From positions 310,001 through 374,000 of the forward strand of contig WWBZ02000009.1 of assembly GCA_011503125.2 (NCBI GenBank): a DNA stretch of 64,000 nt, read 5' to 3'. Positions 44,845 to 56,823 of the stretch are shown here, one piece after another. The number at the start of each line of letters is the position of its first letter. Position 1 is the first letter of the stretch. The position numbers and the translations under genes are program-made. The DNA is from Botryosphaeria dothidea. Lineage: Eukaryota > Ascomycota > Dothideomycetes > Botryosphaeriales > Botryosphaeriaceae. The notes beneath the pieces are model-generated. The model worked only from the letters and a program-made list of their open reading frames with translations, was not told the DNA's origin and did no database searches.

Positions 44845-45764
44845 GGCTGTCCTGAGAAATTATCGAACAGTGGGGTTAAAACGGGCGCGTCTTGATATCG
44901 AAAATTGAGTAATAGGAGACGTTGCTGAGCCAAGCCGAAAATGTACTCGGAATGCTAAGCTGGGGGAGAGCAATAGTATGACCACAATGAAGAGTTGGAT
45001 GATGAAGTGGACGGAAAAGTGAGGTAGAAAGATGGCGATGCAGCCAAGCCACGTCAGTTCCTTCCTTTTCTGAAGTTGGATGTCGCAGCTGTTTTTACTG
45101 CTTCCAAGCCGTGGTAGGCAGGCGGCGCCCGTTGCATGGCTTGAGTTCGGAGTACTCCTCCGCGAGAGTGTACGGATATTGCGACAGCACTGCTGCTCAA
45201 CTTTTGCAATATGTCAATGCTCGTGATATCACTCGACCTTCTGCCACAGTAGGAGTCGGTGTGGACCGGATATTTGAGAGGGGCAAAAAGGGCCCTTCTC
45301 CAGCTCGCTGAAGTCCGCAGTCATGTAATTTTCCACAGCGTGGCATTATCCTGTCTCTCGCAATCAGCCAACAACCCCATCACCGAATTTAATTCAATTC
45401 GAAATACTCACAAAAGGCGAACCAACATACGATCCCAACAGCCCCACTCTCATTTCTCTATCGAATCCCGATACGGCGCTCTAGATACATTTCTTTTAGC
45501 ACAGACAAGACAGCACACCCCAATTACTCACTTAAAGAAATGTTCCAAAAAAGAAAAAGAAAAAGAAAGGAAAAGACGAATTGACATCACTCAACCCTCA
45601 CCCGCAGGAACTGCAACAGAGAAAAAAAAGATGAATGTTCTTTCATTTCCCCCTCAGCATCCCCATCATTCCCACCAGGGAACGCTCCAATCTTCAGACT
45701 AATACAGACAGCGACCCCATCTCCATCCTCATCCACGTTCTAATGCTTTTTGTTGCTTTCCTCT
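44845..45764. other. intergenic region
   Basis: This contains the promoter of the acyltransferase and the 3' flank of MIC60. It has a purine-rich A/G tract near 45540-45580. No gene was seen. Confidence 0.35.
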
Positions 45765-47865
45765 TTAATCTACAAGCAGGCTCTGTAGCCTCGCCTCCGT
45801 CGACAGGACCTGACACGGACAAAGTTAGCGCATCACTCACACCACCGAAAGAAGTAAGATAGTGACTCACATCAAGTGCCTGCCTAACCTCCAACACCCT
45901 CCTGGCATCACCCAACCAATCCCTCGCCAACACCTTAGCCCAGCCGCTCAGGCCGTTCATTTCGCGCGCCGCGGCGTCGATGTTGCCCTCCTCGAGCAGC
46001 ATCTCGGTGCGCGTCAGCACCGACTCGACGTCATTGCCGACCGGCAGGCCCTGGCCATCGCCGCCCTTCTTGAACATGACCTTGCTCAGCACGAGCGACG
46101 CCGCGTGCGACGCCACGCCCGCGTCCTCGGGCAGCAGCGCCGCCTTGCGGACCTCGGCGGCCACGCGGCGGAAGCGGTCGATGAGCTGCGACGGGGTGGG
46201 GACGCCCTTCTGGTAGGCCGTGGGGTTGATGGAGGCGATGACCGCGTTGACGACCGGATCGTCGGCGGCGATCTCCTTGAGCGCGGCGAGCTCCTCGACG
46301 AAGGGACGGGGCTGATCAGCCTTCTCGACGGCGTTGCGGGCGGCCTCGACGGCGACGAGCATATGCTGGGTGCGCAGGTTGGAGTCGATGACCGAGTTCC
46401 ACTCGGCCGTCAGTTTCTCAAGCTCGGCAACGGCATCAGACAGCTCGTTGAGCTTAGCCAGACGGCCTTGGCGCTCCTGCTCAACACGCTCGTGGACGGA
46501 GTTGGCGAACTGGCGGTTGAGGGCAATGGCCTGCTCGAGGAGTTCGTTCTTGAGCTTCTGCTCGTAGACCTTCTGAGAAGCGTCTAGCTCGGCCCTCAGC
46601 TTGCTCTGGTAGGTTTGAGAGAGCTTCTCACGCTCAGCCTCAAACTCATCCTTCCAGTGAGCCTCCTGATCCTGAATCTCGGCCTCGATACGCTTGACCA
46701 GCTCCTTAGCACCGGTGTCGAACTCGATGTGCAGGTTTCTGATCTTGTCCTCGGACTGCTTCTCAGCGACAGCCTTCATAGTCTGGATGTCGTTGATAAC
46801 CTTGCCGAGCTCGCTCTTAGCCTTCACAATCGCGGAATCATACTTCGAGCCAGCATTGTCAGCGTTGATCACAGTGATGATGTCGTTGATAATCTTGACA
46901 ACATCCTGGACAACGGGCTCAGTTGCGCCATCGAGGTTGATCCTGTCGATGGGAGTGACAGCGGCGGCGGCCTTCGATTCCGACTTAGACTCCTTAGACT
47001 TAGCAGCTGCAGGTGCAGGCTTCTTCTTTTCCTCCGCAGCCTTCTTGTTATCCTCAACAGCACTGGTGTGCCTGCCGGACTTTGACAGATCGGCGCCCGA
47101 CTTGCTGTCTTCCTTCTCATCGGAAACCTTCCAAGAGAGACCGCTCTTGCTGGGAATGGTGACCTTGTTCTCGCCGCGGATCTGCTGGTGCAGCCTGCTC
47201 TGGCCAGCGCCGCCGGGGAAGCGCTTGCGGAACTCGCGCTCCTCGAAGTAGCCAACAGCGTCCTCGCCGAAAGGCACGTACTCGGTGAAGAAGTCGTGGA
47301 AGTTATCGGAGACCAGCGAGTAATAGACACCACCAGCGTATCCCAGGGTAGTCAGGGTCAAGAGGGTGAGCAGAAAACGGCGGAAGCCGCCCTTCTTCTT
47401 GAGAGGCGGGACGGGAGAGCCTGCGGGAGGAGCTACGGAAGCGCTGCCAGTGCCAGTGGGCACACCTGTGCCAGAGCCAGGGGCGGACCCTGTAGCGGGC
47501 GATTCAGCATTGACTTGAGCGGGCGTTGGAGGTGTTAGAGGGACCTCCGAGGGAGGGATGGTGCCGGAGGGCGAAGGGTTGGCGGGCGAGACGGTAGGCG
47601 GAGGAGGCACGTCGTCGGCGGCCTTCTCGCTTTGCGAGCCGGGGAGCACCGTTTCGTCGGTCTTCTTACCATCGGCGAAGTAGCGCTATCAATGCATTGG
47701 ATGGTTAGCAGGCATTGGCGGGCGAATGGAGGCGTGGATGCGCGAGCGTACCTGGCCAAAGGCCATCTGGGCGGGCCGGCGCGCGTGGAGCCATTGGGAA
47801 CTGGCCCTCGGCGCGACGGCGCTGGCAGCGAGGTGCCTCGTTCTTGCGACAGAGATGCGCAGCAT
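45765..47865 (-). CDS. MIC60: MICOS complex subunit MIC60 (mitofilin)
   Basis: Three exons (47752-47865, 45871-47685, 45765-45809) give 657 aa. The N-terminus, MLRISVARTRHLAASAVAPR, is a basic mitochondrial presequence. A Pro/Ser/Thr-rich linker follows, then one TM helix (RRFLLTLLTLTTLGYAGGVYY, residues about 140-160). A long coiled-coil of about 250 residues comes next, and the mitofilin signature ends with LARDWLGDARRVLEVRQALD. The last 15-codon exon, VLSTEARLQSLLVD, restores the typical C-terminus. Without splicing, the frame would run on to 45694 as non-conserved sequence. MIC60 sits in the inner membrane, shapes crista junctions and binds outer-membrane partners. Upstream lies a GCACACA microsatellite. 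Confidence 0.93.
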
Positions 47866-48261
47866 GGCGGGCTGCTTGGGCGGAGGAGAAGCGGCGGATG
47901 GACAGCGCGTGGGTGTTGGTCTGGAGCTGCGGATGAAGTCGATTTTCGGCGGCGAGCTTCCGCCGGCAACGCGGCCAAGCCCGCGACCCCCAGCGAAACG
48001 TCATCCTGCCTCAGGCACACAGCACACAGCACACAGCACACAGCACACGACCAAGAGACCAACTGCCGACCCGTCAAAGAAATTGTTTTGCCTAGCGAAG
48101 CCAAACTATAATACAACTAAGAAATGCCCTATGTGATGCGTGGTATCCCAAACGAAGCTGTCGGCTCTCTAGCAAGTGAAGATGATGCCTTAGACCCCTG
48201 TCCCCGGGGTCGCGCTGCCATATAACGCCAGTGTAACTTGCAGATCGAGTGGTGCAGTCAA
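47866..48261. other. MIC60 5' flank / SAC1 3' flank
   Basis: This 396-bp spacer lies between two genes on the same strand. It contains the MIC60 promoter and a (GCACACA)n microsatellite. Confidence 0.4.
48015..48048. repeat. (GCACACA)x4.9 microsatellite
   Basis: Four full copies and one partial copy of the 7-mer lie about 150 bp upstream of the MIC60 start. Confidence 0.85.
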
Positions 48262-50670
48262 TTATTCTATCCTCTTCTTGCCCTCTTCCAAATAGAGTAG
48301 CCTAGCATCGCTCTTGCCCCTCTCGTGTCGGGCGACCAGCGGTCCCAGAAGCGGGTCCTTGGAGGCGTGCGTCATCGCGTCCTGGTAACCCTCGATAGCC
48401 CACGGAGGTGTGTTGAGCTTCGGCCAGTTGACCTGTTGTGCATGTGTTAGTTACAATAGGCGTGTACAAATGGCTAGCGTGATTTACGTAAAGTGTACCG
48501 TGAGTCTGGACAAAGCGGATGCAAACCAGGCACACAGCGAAACAGAGAAGTACGAGAATGCGCAGAGGCCAGACATAGGCGTCAGGCGATCGTCTAGTGA
48601 ATGCAGAGATGAAGATGAAGAATACACATCCAGCCAGGATGTATGGAACAGACTGAATGGCCAGAGGCCTTCGGTCAACGAAGAGAAGATTGTTGCCGAT
48701 GTTTGAAGTAGAAGGAAGATATGTGCCCAGGAAAAGGTCGAATGCATCTTGACGCGGGCCATCCAAGAAGTTGTTCTTCATGTAACGCGTGATAGAGTTG
48801 TTGAGATCCTGCAGCATTCCAGCCTTCGTGCGCTCTCCAGTGCGGGTGAAGTCCGTCTTGAGCGCTCCGGTCCCCGAATAGGACTTAGACACGACGTCCG
48901 CATTGTCGGCCCAAATGTTGCGGAACAAATCCTCAAAGGCAGCATCATCTTGAGCGTTCTCACCCTCGCGAAGGATGCCCAGATCTACGAGCATGCGGCT
49001 GAGAATGAAGCGACCCAACATACTTTGGACAACATTGGTGCGGTCCAAACAGTCCATGCAGTTGGTACGCACGACACACGTCTGACGGCTCCTAATCTCC
49101 AGCTTCCCATTGGGGTCTCCGGGCATGTCCACGCCTCTGAAGTAGCCGTTCTCTCTGATCGGCCCCTCAAGCTGCTGGAGCAGGAGCGCAGCACGGTGCC
49201 ACCGGAGTCCCTTCGTCTCGTTGTGGAAATCAAAGTAAACGTAGTGAATGCGGTCGTAGAGCTGCTTCTCGTTTTCAGGCTCGATGACGGTGAATTTCTC
49301 GCTGGTGATCCGGTCCGACTCGGAGCCTTCGTGAGGGGAAGACACCAAAAGCGAGACCATCTTCTCATAAGCATCCTTGACGATCTTTTCGCGCCCCTTC
49401 TGATTCACCAAATTGACGAGGTAGTTGTCACCGTATAGGCGGATCTGCTCGTTGAAGTGGCGTTTGGCGGCTGGTACAGCGCTCTCAACGCCGCGGATTT
49501 GCAGCTTGGGCGTATACTTGAGCTCGTTAATCTCCGCCCAATACACCGGCACGCTTCCTCTTGTCTGGACGTAGGAAAGCACCTGAGTCTCCTGGCCCGG
49601 CTTTCCGCCGGCCTGGAAACCAGAGCCCGCGGCGAATCCACCAGGGCCGTTTGACGCATTATCATTCAGTATGATCACTTGCTCGGTTTCATTAAAGTTT
49701 GACACATTTCCGTTCTCATCGACACCGCGCGAGAAGTAACGTGTACCAGCCCTGTGCCTAGATCGTCGGGTGATGAGGACGAAGGTCAGAGGATTGCCCT
49801 TGACTGACGTGTTTTTGATTTCCATCATGCCGAACATCACAGGCAGAATGTAAGGGTCGACATCTCTCTGCGGACCACTTGCGGTGCGGAAGCCACTTGA
49901 GCTGGAGCCACCATTGCGGAAATCAATCAGGTCAGACTGAATGAAGCGATTCCAGAAAAAGCGATCATCGGCGCGCTTCCACAATGGCTGGGTATAATCA
50001 CTCTGGGCCTGGCGCTGGAAGCTATTGGTGATGTCGATAGAGTAGGAGAAGTACATGGGCCCCTGCTTGAGAAGTGTCTTGAGGTAGAACAAGTACGTGT
50101 CCTCGTCGTGGTCGTGCAGGGGGCGCTCGCGGAGCGGGAGGAATTCAGTCGCGGCGACCTTGTAGACCATGTGGCCCTTGAGCCTGCCCACCGGCTGCGC
50201 CTTGGTGATGACGATGATGTACTTGTCTGCGCGCAAGGTACTGGTGAGCAAGAAGATCAAGAGATGGCTCGAGGGGGACGAAGCGAGTTATGATGCGCTT
50301 CCTCTTTCAAGGCATTGCAACAGCAGGCTGGCACATGCACCATAGGCTGACGAGTCCATACAGACGCAAACGTCCCATGAGCAGTCGGAGATGATTATCC
50401 GGAAGCAAATCCCAACTCCAAGAACTTATCGTGCTATTGCAATGCTCTGCAGCTCAACCACATACCTAGGCGCAGTTTAATCATTCCCAGCACGCCAGCA
50501 ATGCTGGAGACGCGCTGACCACCGAGGAGCTTGCCATCGTTGAGGCGAATGTCACCGGAGGGGCGGTCAACAACGAGCGTGGGCGCCGAGGGCGACGAGG
50601 GCGAGGAAAAGGCGTAGAAGGAAGGCGAGGCGTGGACATTTATGTCCCGGAAAGGAAGGATGGCGGCCAT
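48262..50670 (-). CDS. SAC1: SAC1-type phosphoinositide phosphatase
   Basis: Three exons (50466-50670, 48488-50226, 48262-48432) give 704 aa. The start, MAAILPFRDINVHAS, matches the family N-terminus. The Sac domain contains KGHMVYKV, GTRYFSRGVDENGNVSNF, and the catalytic CX5R-T motif in RTNCMDCLDRTN. Two hydrophobic helices near the end (VPYILAGCVFFIFISAF and ILVLLCFAVCLVCIRFV) anchor it in the ER or Golgi membrane. The last exon gives VNWPKLNTPPWAIEGYQDA and a basic tail. It should hydrolyse PI4P and control Golgi, ER-contact and secretion lipid pools. The intron near the 5' end is 239 nt, long for this window. The gene is divergent from the Rab5-type gene. Confidence 0.93.
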
Positions 50671-51097
50671 TTGCGCGTGGCAGGGAGCAGTGGGCTCCGG
50701 GGCGGGGAGGGCGTGGAGAGCGAGCGAGGGTTAGGTGGGCGACTATAGCAGGGAGGTCGGCGGGAGGTGTGGAGGGGCGCGGGGGTTAGTAGCGGGAGAT
50801 TGGAATTGCTGGTGTTTGATGCACATGTGGCAGTTGCGCGGGAAAGGGCACGGGGGCGCAGGCATGACGATGCCGACGCCGAACCAGCGCAGCGCAAGCC
50901 ACACCCTTGCCAAGCCATTCGTACGCTGCCCGGACAAGCTCCACCAGCACCCAACGTCCACACCTCAGATCTACACCACCACCCTCCCGCCGCAACGCCC
51001 TATCTCATCGCGAGCATCCAAGCACCGCCGCACCCACCGCCACCTAGCCCACGCCCGCCGTCGCTCCTCCACCCCCACCGCTTTCCGCCCCACCGCC
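50671..51097. promoter_or_regulatory. bidirectional promoter region, SAC1 / Rab5-type GTPase
   Basis: These 427 bp lie between two head-to-head start codons and must contain both promoters and leaders. The sequence is GC-rich with CT tracts near 51040-51090. No clear TATA box was seen in either direction. Confidence 0.55.
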
Positions 51098-51986
51098 ATG
51101 TCCGCGAGAGTCCAGCCAGGCGGCCGTCCAGGCGGCTCGAGGTTCGCTCAGTTCAAGCTGGTGCTGCTGGGTGAGTGATCCGTCCCAGCCATGCCCGCGG
51201 GCAACACGGCCGGAATGCTAACTGCTCGCAGGAGAGTCTGCCGTTGGAAAGGTTTGCCCCGCCCCTCGACTAGCGGTCACGCCCGCCGTACTGATACACC
51301 GCGCAGAGTTCGCTCGTCCTACGCTTCGTCAAGGTGCGCCGCACGCCCTCCCAAGTGCTCGCCCGCCCAGAGCTGACTCCCGCCGCAGGACCAGTTCGAC
51401 GACTACCGCGAGTCGACCATCGGCGCCGCTTTCCTGACCCAGACCATCGCCCTCGACGACAACACTACCGTCAAGTTTGAGATATGGGATACCGCAGGCC
51501 AGGAACGCTACAAGTCTCTGGCTCCCATGTACTACCGCAATGCCAACTGCGCCGTCGTTGTTTACGACATCACTCAGGCCGTGAGTATCCCAGCATCCCC
51601 TTCCGTTGCTGCCTGTTAGTGACCGCTCTTTGCCGCAGTCGTCGCTAGACAAAGCGAAAGCTTGGGTCAAGGAACTGCAGCGCCAGGCCAACGAGAACAT
51701 CGTCATTGCCCTGGCCGGCAACAAGCTCGATCTGGTCACCGAGAACCCCGACAAGCGCGCAATACCCGCTGCCGACGCCGAGCAGTACGCCAGGGAGGCC
51801 GGCCTGCTGTTCTTCGAAACCTCGGCCAAGACCGCCGAGAATGTGCGGGAACTGTTCACCGCCATCGCAAAGAAGCTGCCGCTCGATCAGGCTGGTCCCC
51901 GCAACATCAGGTCCGGCCCGCGTCCTGGCGTCGATCTGCGGCCCGAGGCAACCAGCGGCCAGGGCGCCGCTGGCTGCAACTGCTAG
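51098..51986 (+). CDS. Rab5-family small GTPase (Vps21/Ypt5-like)
   Basis: Five exons (51098-51170, 51232-51251, 51307-51333, 51389-51580, 51639-51986) give 219 aa. All G-motifs are present: GESAVGKSS (P-loop, split by two introns), STIGAAF (switch I Thr), [16 protein letters not shown] and ETSAK. The effector region, [15 protein letters not shown], is Rab5-like. The C-terminus, GAAGCNC, ends in a CxC prenylation signal. Exons 2 and 3 are only 20 and 27 nt, and frame is kept. Rab5 proteins control early endosome fusion and recruit PI3-kinase. The insertion [17 protein letters not shown] before the tail is fungal in style. The partner gene SAC1 is transcribed the other way. Confidence 0.92.
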
Positions 51987-53146
51987 CCTGTTCTCCTCTT
52001 CGTCCCTCATCTTCGCTATTCCCCCCTTTGCTATGGACAGATCATGACTCGAGCTGGAGGCGCGCTGGCTGGTGGATCGACCCTTGTCATCAGTCACTCT
52101 TGGTAGTTGGGGTTCGGGCGTGGTGGCTTGCGTCTGCGTACGTTGTTGTTTCTTATCACAGTCAATACACTAATGATTTTCCAATTTTCTTGACGGTCGT
52201 TTATGTCACGAGGAGTAGCACTCAAGCATGTTGTCATTACAGTTAGACCAGGTACAATGGATGAAGCTGCCAAGCTAACCCTTGGGCCCTGAGAAACTTG
52301 CTTGCGTGTTTCTTTCTTGAGTCCCCTTGCACAAGTCATAGATTTCGTCCTCGCAGGGAGTTTTTTCCGAGATGGGGTGGCGCAGACGAGGTTTCTTTTC
52401 AGTCTTGAATATTCCCATTTTTTCAGTCAGCTCTTTCCGCTTGTCTCAGTCCATGTTTTCTAGTCCTGAAATGTGATAACGTCCCGTTATGGAGATCAAC
52501 GAGATTGTTTCACTTCGGATAACGGCAGTGTAATTTTACACGCCCAAGACAAGAGCCCCTGGATATTGGGCCCTTGCGAGCGTGGACTGAAGCACGAGGT
52601 TTCAAACGCGTGTTTACATGGCATTTCTCTTCCACATGCCTACACACCTTTTTCACCAGCGAGACCTCCAACCCTGAGTTCCACAATCGACGACACCACC
52701 ACGTTGAAGATCTGAATTTTAGAAGTCTCGGCTCAGATTCCAACGTTATGCCGCGTTTGCCGGTGGACTGAGATTACTGGATTGGGTGATCACGCAATCG
52801 GAGTCGCGGCACCTGTCCGAGTGACCTTCTTGTGACTGATTGTTGCAGGTAGGTGGATACGTCCCTGCTCCTTACACGTGATTGCATATTGCGTCATTCG
52901 CGTCGTCCCGAAGCATGTCGGACGCGTATCACTCTTCGACACTGCCGTAGCCTATCAACACCAGTTACATGTGCAAATACAAATTGTTAGGAGACTCTGC
53001 GCTCCATTTCAATAGAGTTTGAATAAGGTAGCAACTAAAGGCAGATCAACAGGCGAGGAAGAAACAAAGGCATCTCCAATCAAGAAGCAGATAAGACCTT
53101 CCCCCACCACCACACCACAAACCCAACAAAGCCGCACCCCCATCCT
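51987..53146. other. convergent intergenic region, 1.16 kb
   Basis: This holds the 3' flanks of the Rab5-type and amidase genes. Several short open frames occur, and none is protein-like. Nothing else was seen. Confidence 0.4.
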
Positions 53147-55099
53147 CTACAACCCCATCACATCCGCAATCTCCGTCGCCGGCTCCACATACCTCACGCC
53201 CCTCCCCCTCGCCAACGACCGCTGCTCAAACGCATACGCCAGTCCCACCAGCATCTCCTCGCTCCACCTCCGCCCCAAGAAACTCAGCCCAAATGGAATC
53301 CCCGGCGCCTCGTCGACCAGCCCCCTCCTGCTCTCCACCACGCTCGCATTCGCCGCATAGAAACCCAGCGGCACCGTCACCACCGGCGCCCCCACGATCG
53401 CCGGCACGCCCGGGCTCACGCTCGTCGGCAGCACAATCGCGTCCAGCGCCCCTCTCTCCAGCGCGCCGAGCACCCCGCCTTCCCCGCCGAGGAACAGGTC
53501 GCTCGTGTACGCCTCCCAGAAGCGCGGATCGCTGTTGTCCCAGCCTTGGTCGTCGAGCGCGTCGTCCCAGACGCCCGTGTCGCGGTCGGGGTAGTCCTCG
53601 AGCGGGAACGCGCGGGTGAAGGCGCGGACGGCCGCCAGGTCGGAGACGTTGGCGGGGTTGGAGGTGAGGGCGGCGAGGTAGGACCGGAGGTTGGCGAGGA
53701 AGTCGGCGTTGAGGACGAGCGTCTCGTTGTTGGAGGCGACGTACTGGTCGAAGGCGGTGAAGTTGGCGTCGGGGACGATGGTGGCGCCGGCGGCCGAGAG
53801 CACCGGGAGCGCGGCGTAGAAGGCGGAGAGCTCGGAGGGCGCGAGCAGCGAGGAGTAGGTCGACAGGACGTTGGCGGGCACGCCGATGCGCACGCCGGCG
53901 AGGGCGGAGAGGTTGCAGGCGCCGAGGTAGTCGGGGGTGCTGCTGTTGGCGAAGGGGGAGGCGGATGTGTAGTTGTCGTAGGGGTCGAAGCCGGCGATGG
54001 CCGAGAGGATGGTGGCGGCGTCCTTGACGGTGCGGGCCATGGGGCCGACGGTGTCTTGGTGCTCGGAGATTGGGATCACGAGGTTGCGAGAGGTGAGGCC
54101 GACGGTGGGCTTGATGCCGACGAGGTTGTTTTTGTTCGAGGGAGAGAGGATGGAGCCGTCGGTCTGGAGATGGAGGTAGACATTAGTACCAGCATAGCTC
54201 ATCAAGTATGAAAACATGAGGGAGTATCAGGAAAGGGGGCTCAAGGGCGTACCTCCGTTCCTAGCGAAGCCAGGGCGAGTCCGAGATCAGACGAAACACC
54301 GCTTCCACTTGAACTTCCGCTAGGATCCTGGTCCGGATAATACGCAGCTGTTACTTGACCACCATATGCCGACCAACCGTTTGTCGAATTGTTTGAGCGA
54401 AAGTTGGCCCACTGGCTGAGCCCGGTCTTGCCCAGGATGACGGCACCGGCTTCCCGAAGTTTACGGGCAACAGCAGCATCACGGGGAACCTTTGCTCCGA
54501 GGAGAGCGTATGAGCCAGCTATTGGCAGGTCAGTCTTGGGGCATTCTGCTGGACGGCTGAGGGAACCTACCAGTGTTATTCATCTTGTCCTTGGTGGCAA
54601 TGTTGTTCTTGATAAGGATTGGTATGCCATGCAAAGGCCTGTATCAGAGGTAAGTCGGTGATTCGATGTCAGAAACTGCCTTCATACTCACCCGCGACTG
54701 GTGCCATTACCCCTTTCGGCATCGAGCTGATGTGCAATCTGAACAGCATCCGGATTGAGCTCTGTAACAGCGTGCACAGTGCCATTGACTTCGTTGATAC
54801 GGGCGATGTAGGCCTTTAGTGGTGGAATAAGTTTAAATGTTGGCTTCCAATTGGTGAGATCGGGGGCGTACATTCACCAAGTCGACACTGGTAAACAGAC
54901 CAGCTTCCATTCCGGTCTGCAAATCTTCAATCGTAGCATCGATGAGGCTCGGGATGGGTACACCTTTGACTGAACCCCAATGTCAGTAAGCTTATCGATA
55001 TTCTGCAAGGGCAATTTTGAGCATACTTGTTTCTTGGCTGTGGCTCTGAGAGAAAAGTACACTAAAGAGAGCGAGGAGAAGAACCCGAAAAGGAGTCAT
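53147..55099 (-). CDS. secreted amidase (amidase signature family)
   Basis: Six exons (55027-55099, 54872-54969, 54692-54813, 54571-54638, 54253-54518, 53147-54163) give 547 aa. The N-terminus, FRVLLLALFSVLFSQSHSQ, is a signal peptide. The catalytic triad context is visible: Lys in HGIPILIKNN, and the Ser-rich GSSSGSGVSSDLGLALASLGTET. AYIARINEVN and GKTGLSQWANFRS also match the family. Several NxS/T sites (NSS, NVS, NAS) suggest glycosylation. Amidase-signature enzymes cleave amide bonds in diverse substrates. Secretion suggests use of external amides, which is inference. The last exon alone is over 1 kb and very GC-rich. It creates long antisense frames that are artefacts. Confidence 0.9.
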
Positions 55100-56823
55100 T
55101 ATAGCGAAACTGGGGAGAGAGTGAAAAATAAAAAGATAGCCTAGTCCTGTGGAGGTGGATTGAATGTGGAAAAGGCCTGTTTAAGGACCGGTCTGTTCCT
55201 GTCGAGACAGGGGGTTCCGACGGAACTTCCAATAGCAGGACTCAGTCACTTCCCAATTGAGCTTTACGAACAGCGAGAGCACGGACACGGTCAAGAAACA
55301 GTGCCTTGGATGCGCGCGGAACGACGAGATGGGAGAGAGTGAGGCTCCGCTATTCGAAAAGAGAGTATTTCCAAGAAATTTGCGAGGACGGGAGCGCTGA
55401 CATATGTATATATATATACAGGGATGCAGTGGGAGAGCGGGGGATTGATTTGGTTGACGCGGAACAGAAGAAGATCAACAAAGTGCACTTACACAACCAC
55501 AATCCGTACCTTATCGCGACGGAAAGCAGCAGCGGCAGAAGAACCAGCCACGCGGCGGCCCTGTTCATGCGAGCCGTCCCAGCCCGCATGGCTTTCTGCC
55601 GTTGTCTGCTCCCGTACCTGACCACTCACTGTGCGATCTGCCAATCGAGCCGCTTTGGATGGCAGCGGCGCACGTTGTGAATCACAACTCTTAGTGATGC
55701 CGCCCAGAGATAAAACGACACAACGGCTCGGCATGCGTAGCAGCAAACGGTAGAATGCGTAGAGAAGAAAAACAACAGATCGGCAGAAGCAGAAACGTGC
55801 AGATGTACAGCGTCATCACCACCCATTCCTGGCCTTGGCCCGCGCGAGCCCACAATCGATAAGCATCCAGTCAATCCGGCTTCCCCAATCGTGCGGGCCG
55901 TGTTCTCGCTCTCGTACGGGGAACGGGGCTGGATAAAGCCTGCAAATACCTCAAAATCGGATTCAAGGTTCGATAAAATCCGGTCGACAAGCTTATGCAA
56001 ACTGGCAGGGAAGTCAAAAAGAGCTCCGAAAGATAAACGAACAGCGAGCAGCGCTACGCCCAAACAGGCAGCTGGTTAGAACGCGGGCCCGTCTCTGTTC
56101 ATCGGCCGGTCGATCTATTATACACCACATTAGAGATACATCCCGGGCTGGATTCGGCAAGCATTCAAGGCGAGCCGAGAGCCATTGTAAGTGCCGAGCG
56201 CTGAGAATGGCCGCCTGTTCTCCACGAATCCAGGGTTCTTGCGGGCATGACAGCCCGTCGCGATTAGACTCTCGAGCTTCCAGATCTCGACGGCCAGCCA
56301 AGCAATCCGGTCAGCGGGGGAGCAACCGTACACACGGGACAAGAAGATCAGGGACGAACTTTTGCCTCAAATTGTGGCTTGCCTCAGCTTAATGGGTTAA
56401 GTCTATTCTCCCCTCAATCCGAGAACCTTGTTGGCCTGGATACCTTCTTCGATATGTCGTCATCGTTCATGGACCCTGTGGAGAAAACACAGAGCACCAA
56501 AAGAAGTAGAACGTACGGTTTGTAACCATATGTATTCAAAAGGTATCGCGCTGGGTATCTATGAGTTCCTCCATTCCGAACCACTTCCCCCCATGCTTGC
56601 GACTGCCCTTTTTTCCCGTAAAATCCCCAATTATATCCCATCCCGCAAAGGAGATAAAAAAACGCCAATGCTCGTCATCGTCATACCGGGGGGAATAATC
56701 GTCCGAGACGGTAAAAATTCTGTACAAGAAAAAGCAAATAAAGTGAAATGTTCATGACATCCACCTCAAAAAACGGCCCGAAGCCATTATCTTCACATCA
56801 CTCCTGATGACCGTATCGCTTCT
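55100..56823. other. intergenic region, 1.7 kb
   Basis: An alternating (TA)n tract lies at about 55402-55418. The region includes the amidase promoter and the 3' flank of the SUR7-family gene. No gene was found. Confidence 0.4.

Noticed and set aside
45862..46587. 241-codon plus-strand open frame
   Set aside because: It is antisense to the coiled-coil and mitofilin region of MIC60.
48749..49438. 229-codon plus-strand open frame
   Set aside because: It is antisense to the SAC1 catalytic region, which has an unmistakable CX5R motif.
53546..54211. 221-codon plus-strand open frame, Gly/Val/Glu-rich
   Set aside because: It is an antisense artefact of the GC-rich last exon of the amidase. It lacks motifs and has repetitive composition.
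55402..55418. (TA)n tract as a TATA box
   Set aside because: It is 300 bp from the nearest start codon and no transcription unit is known to begin there.
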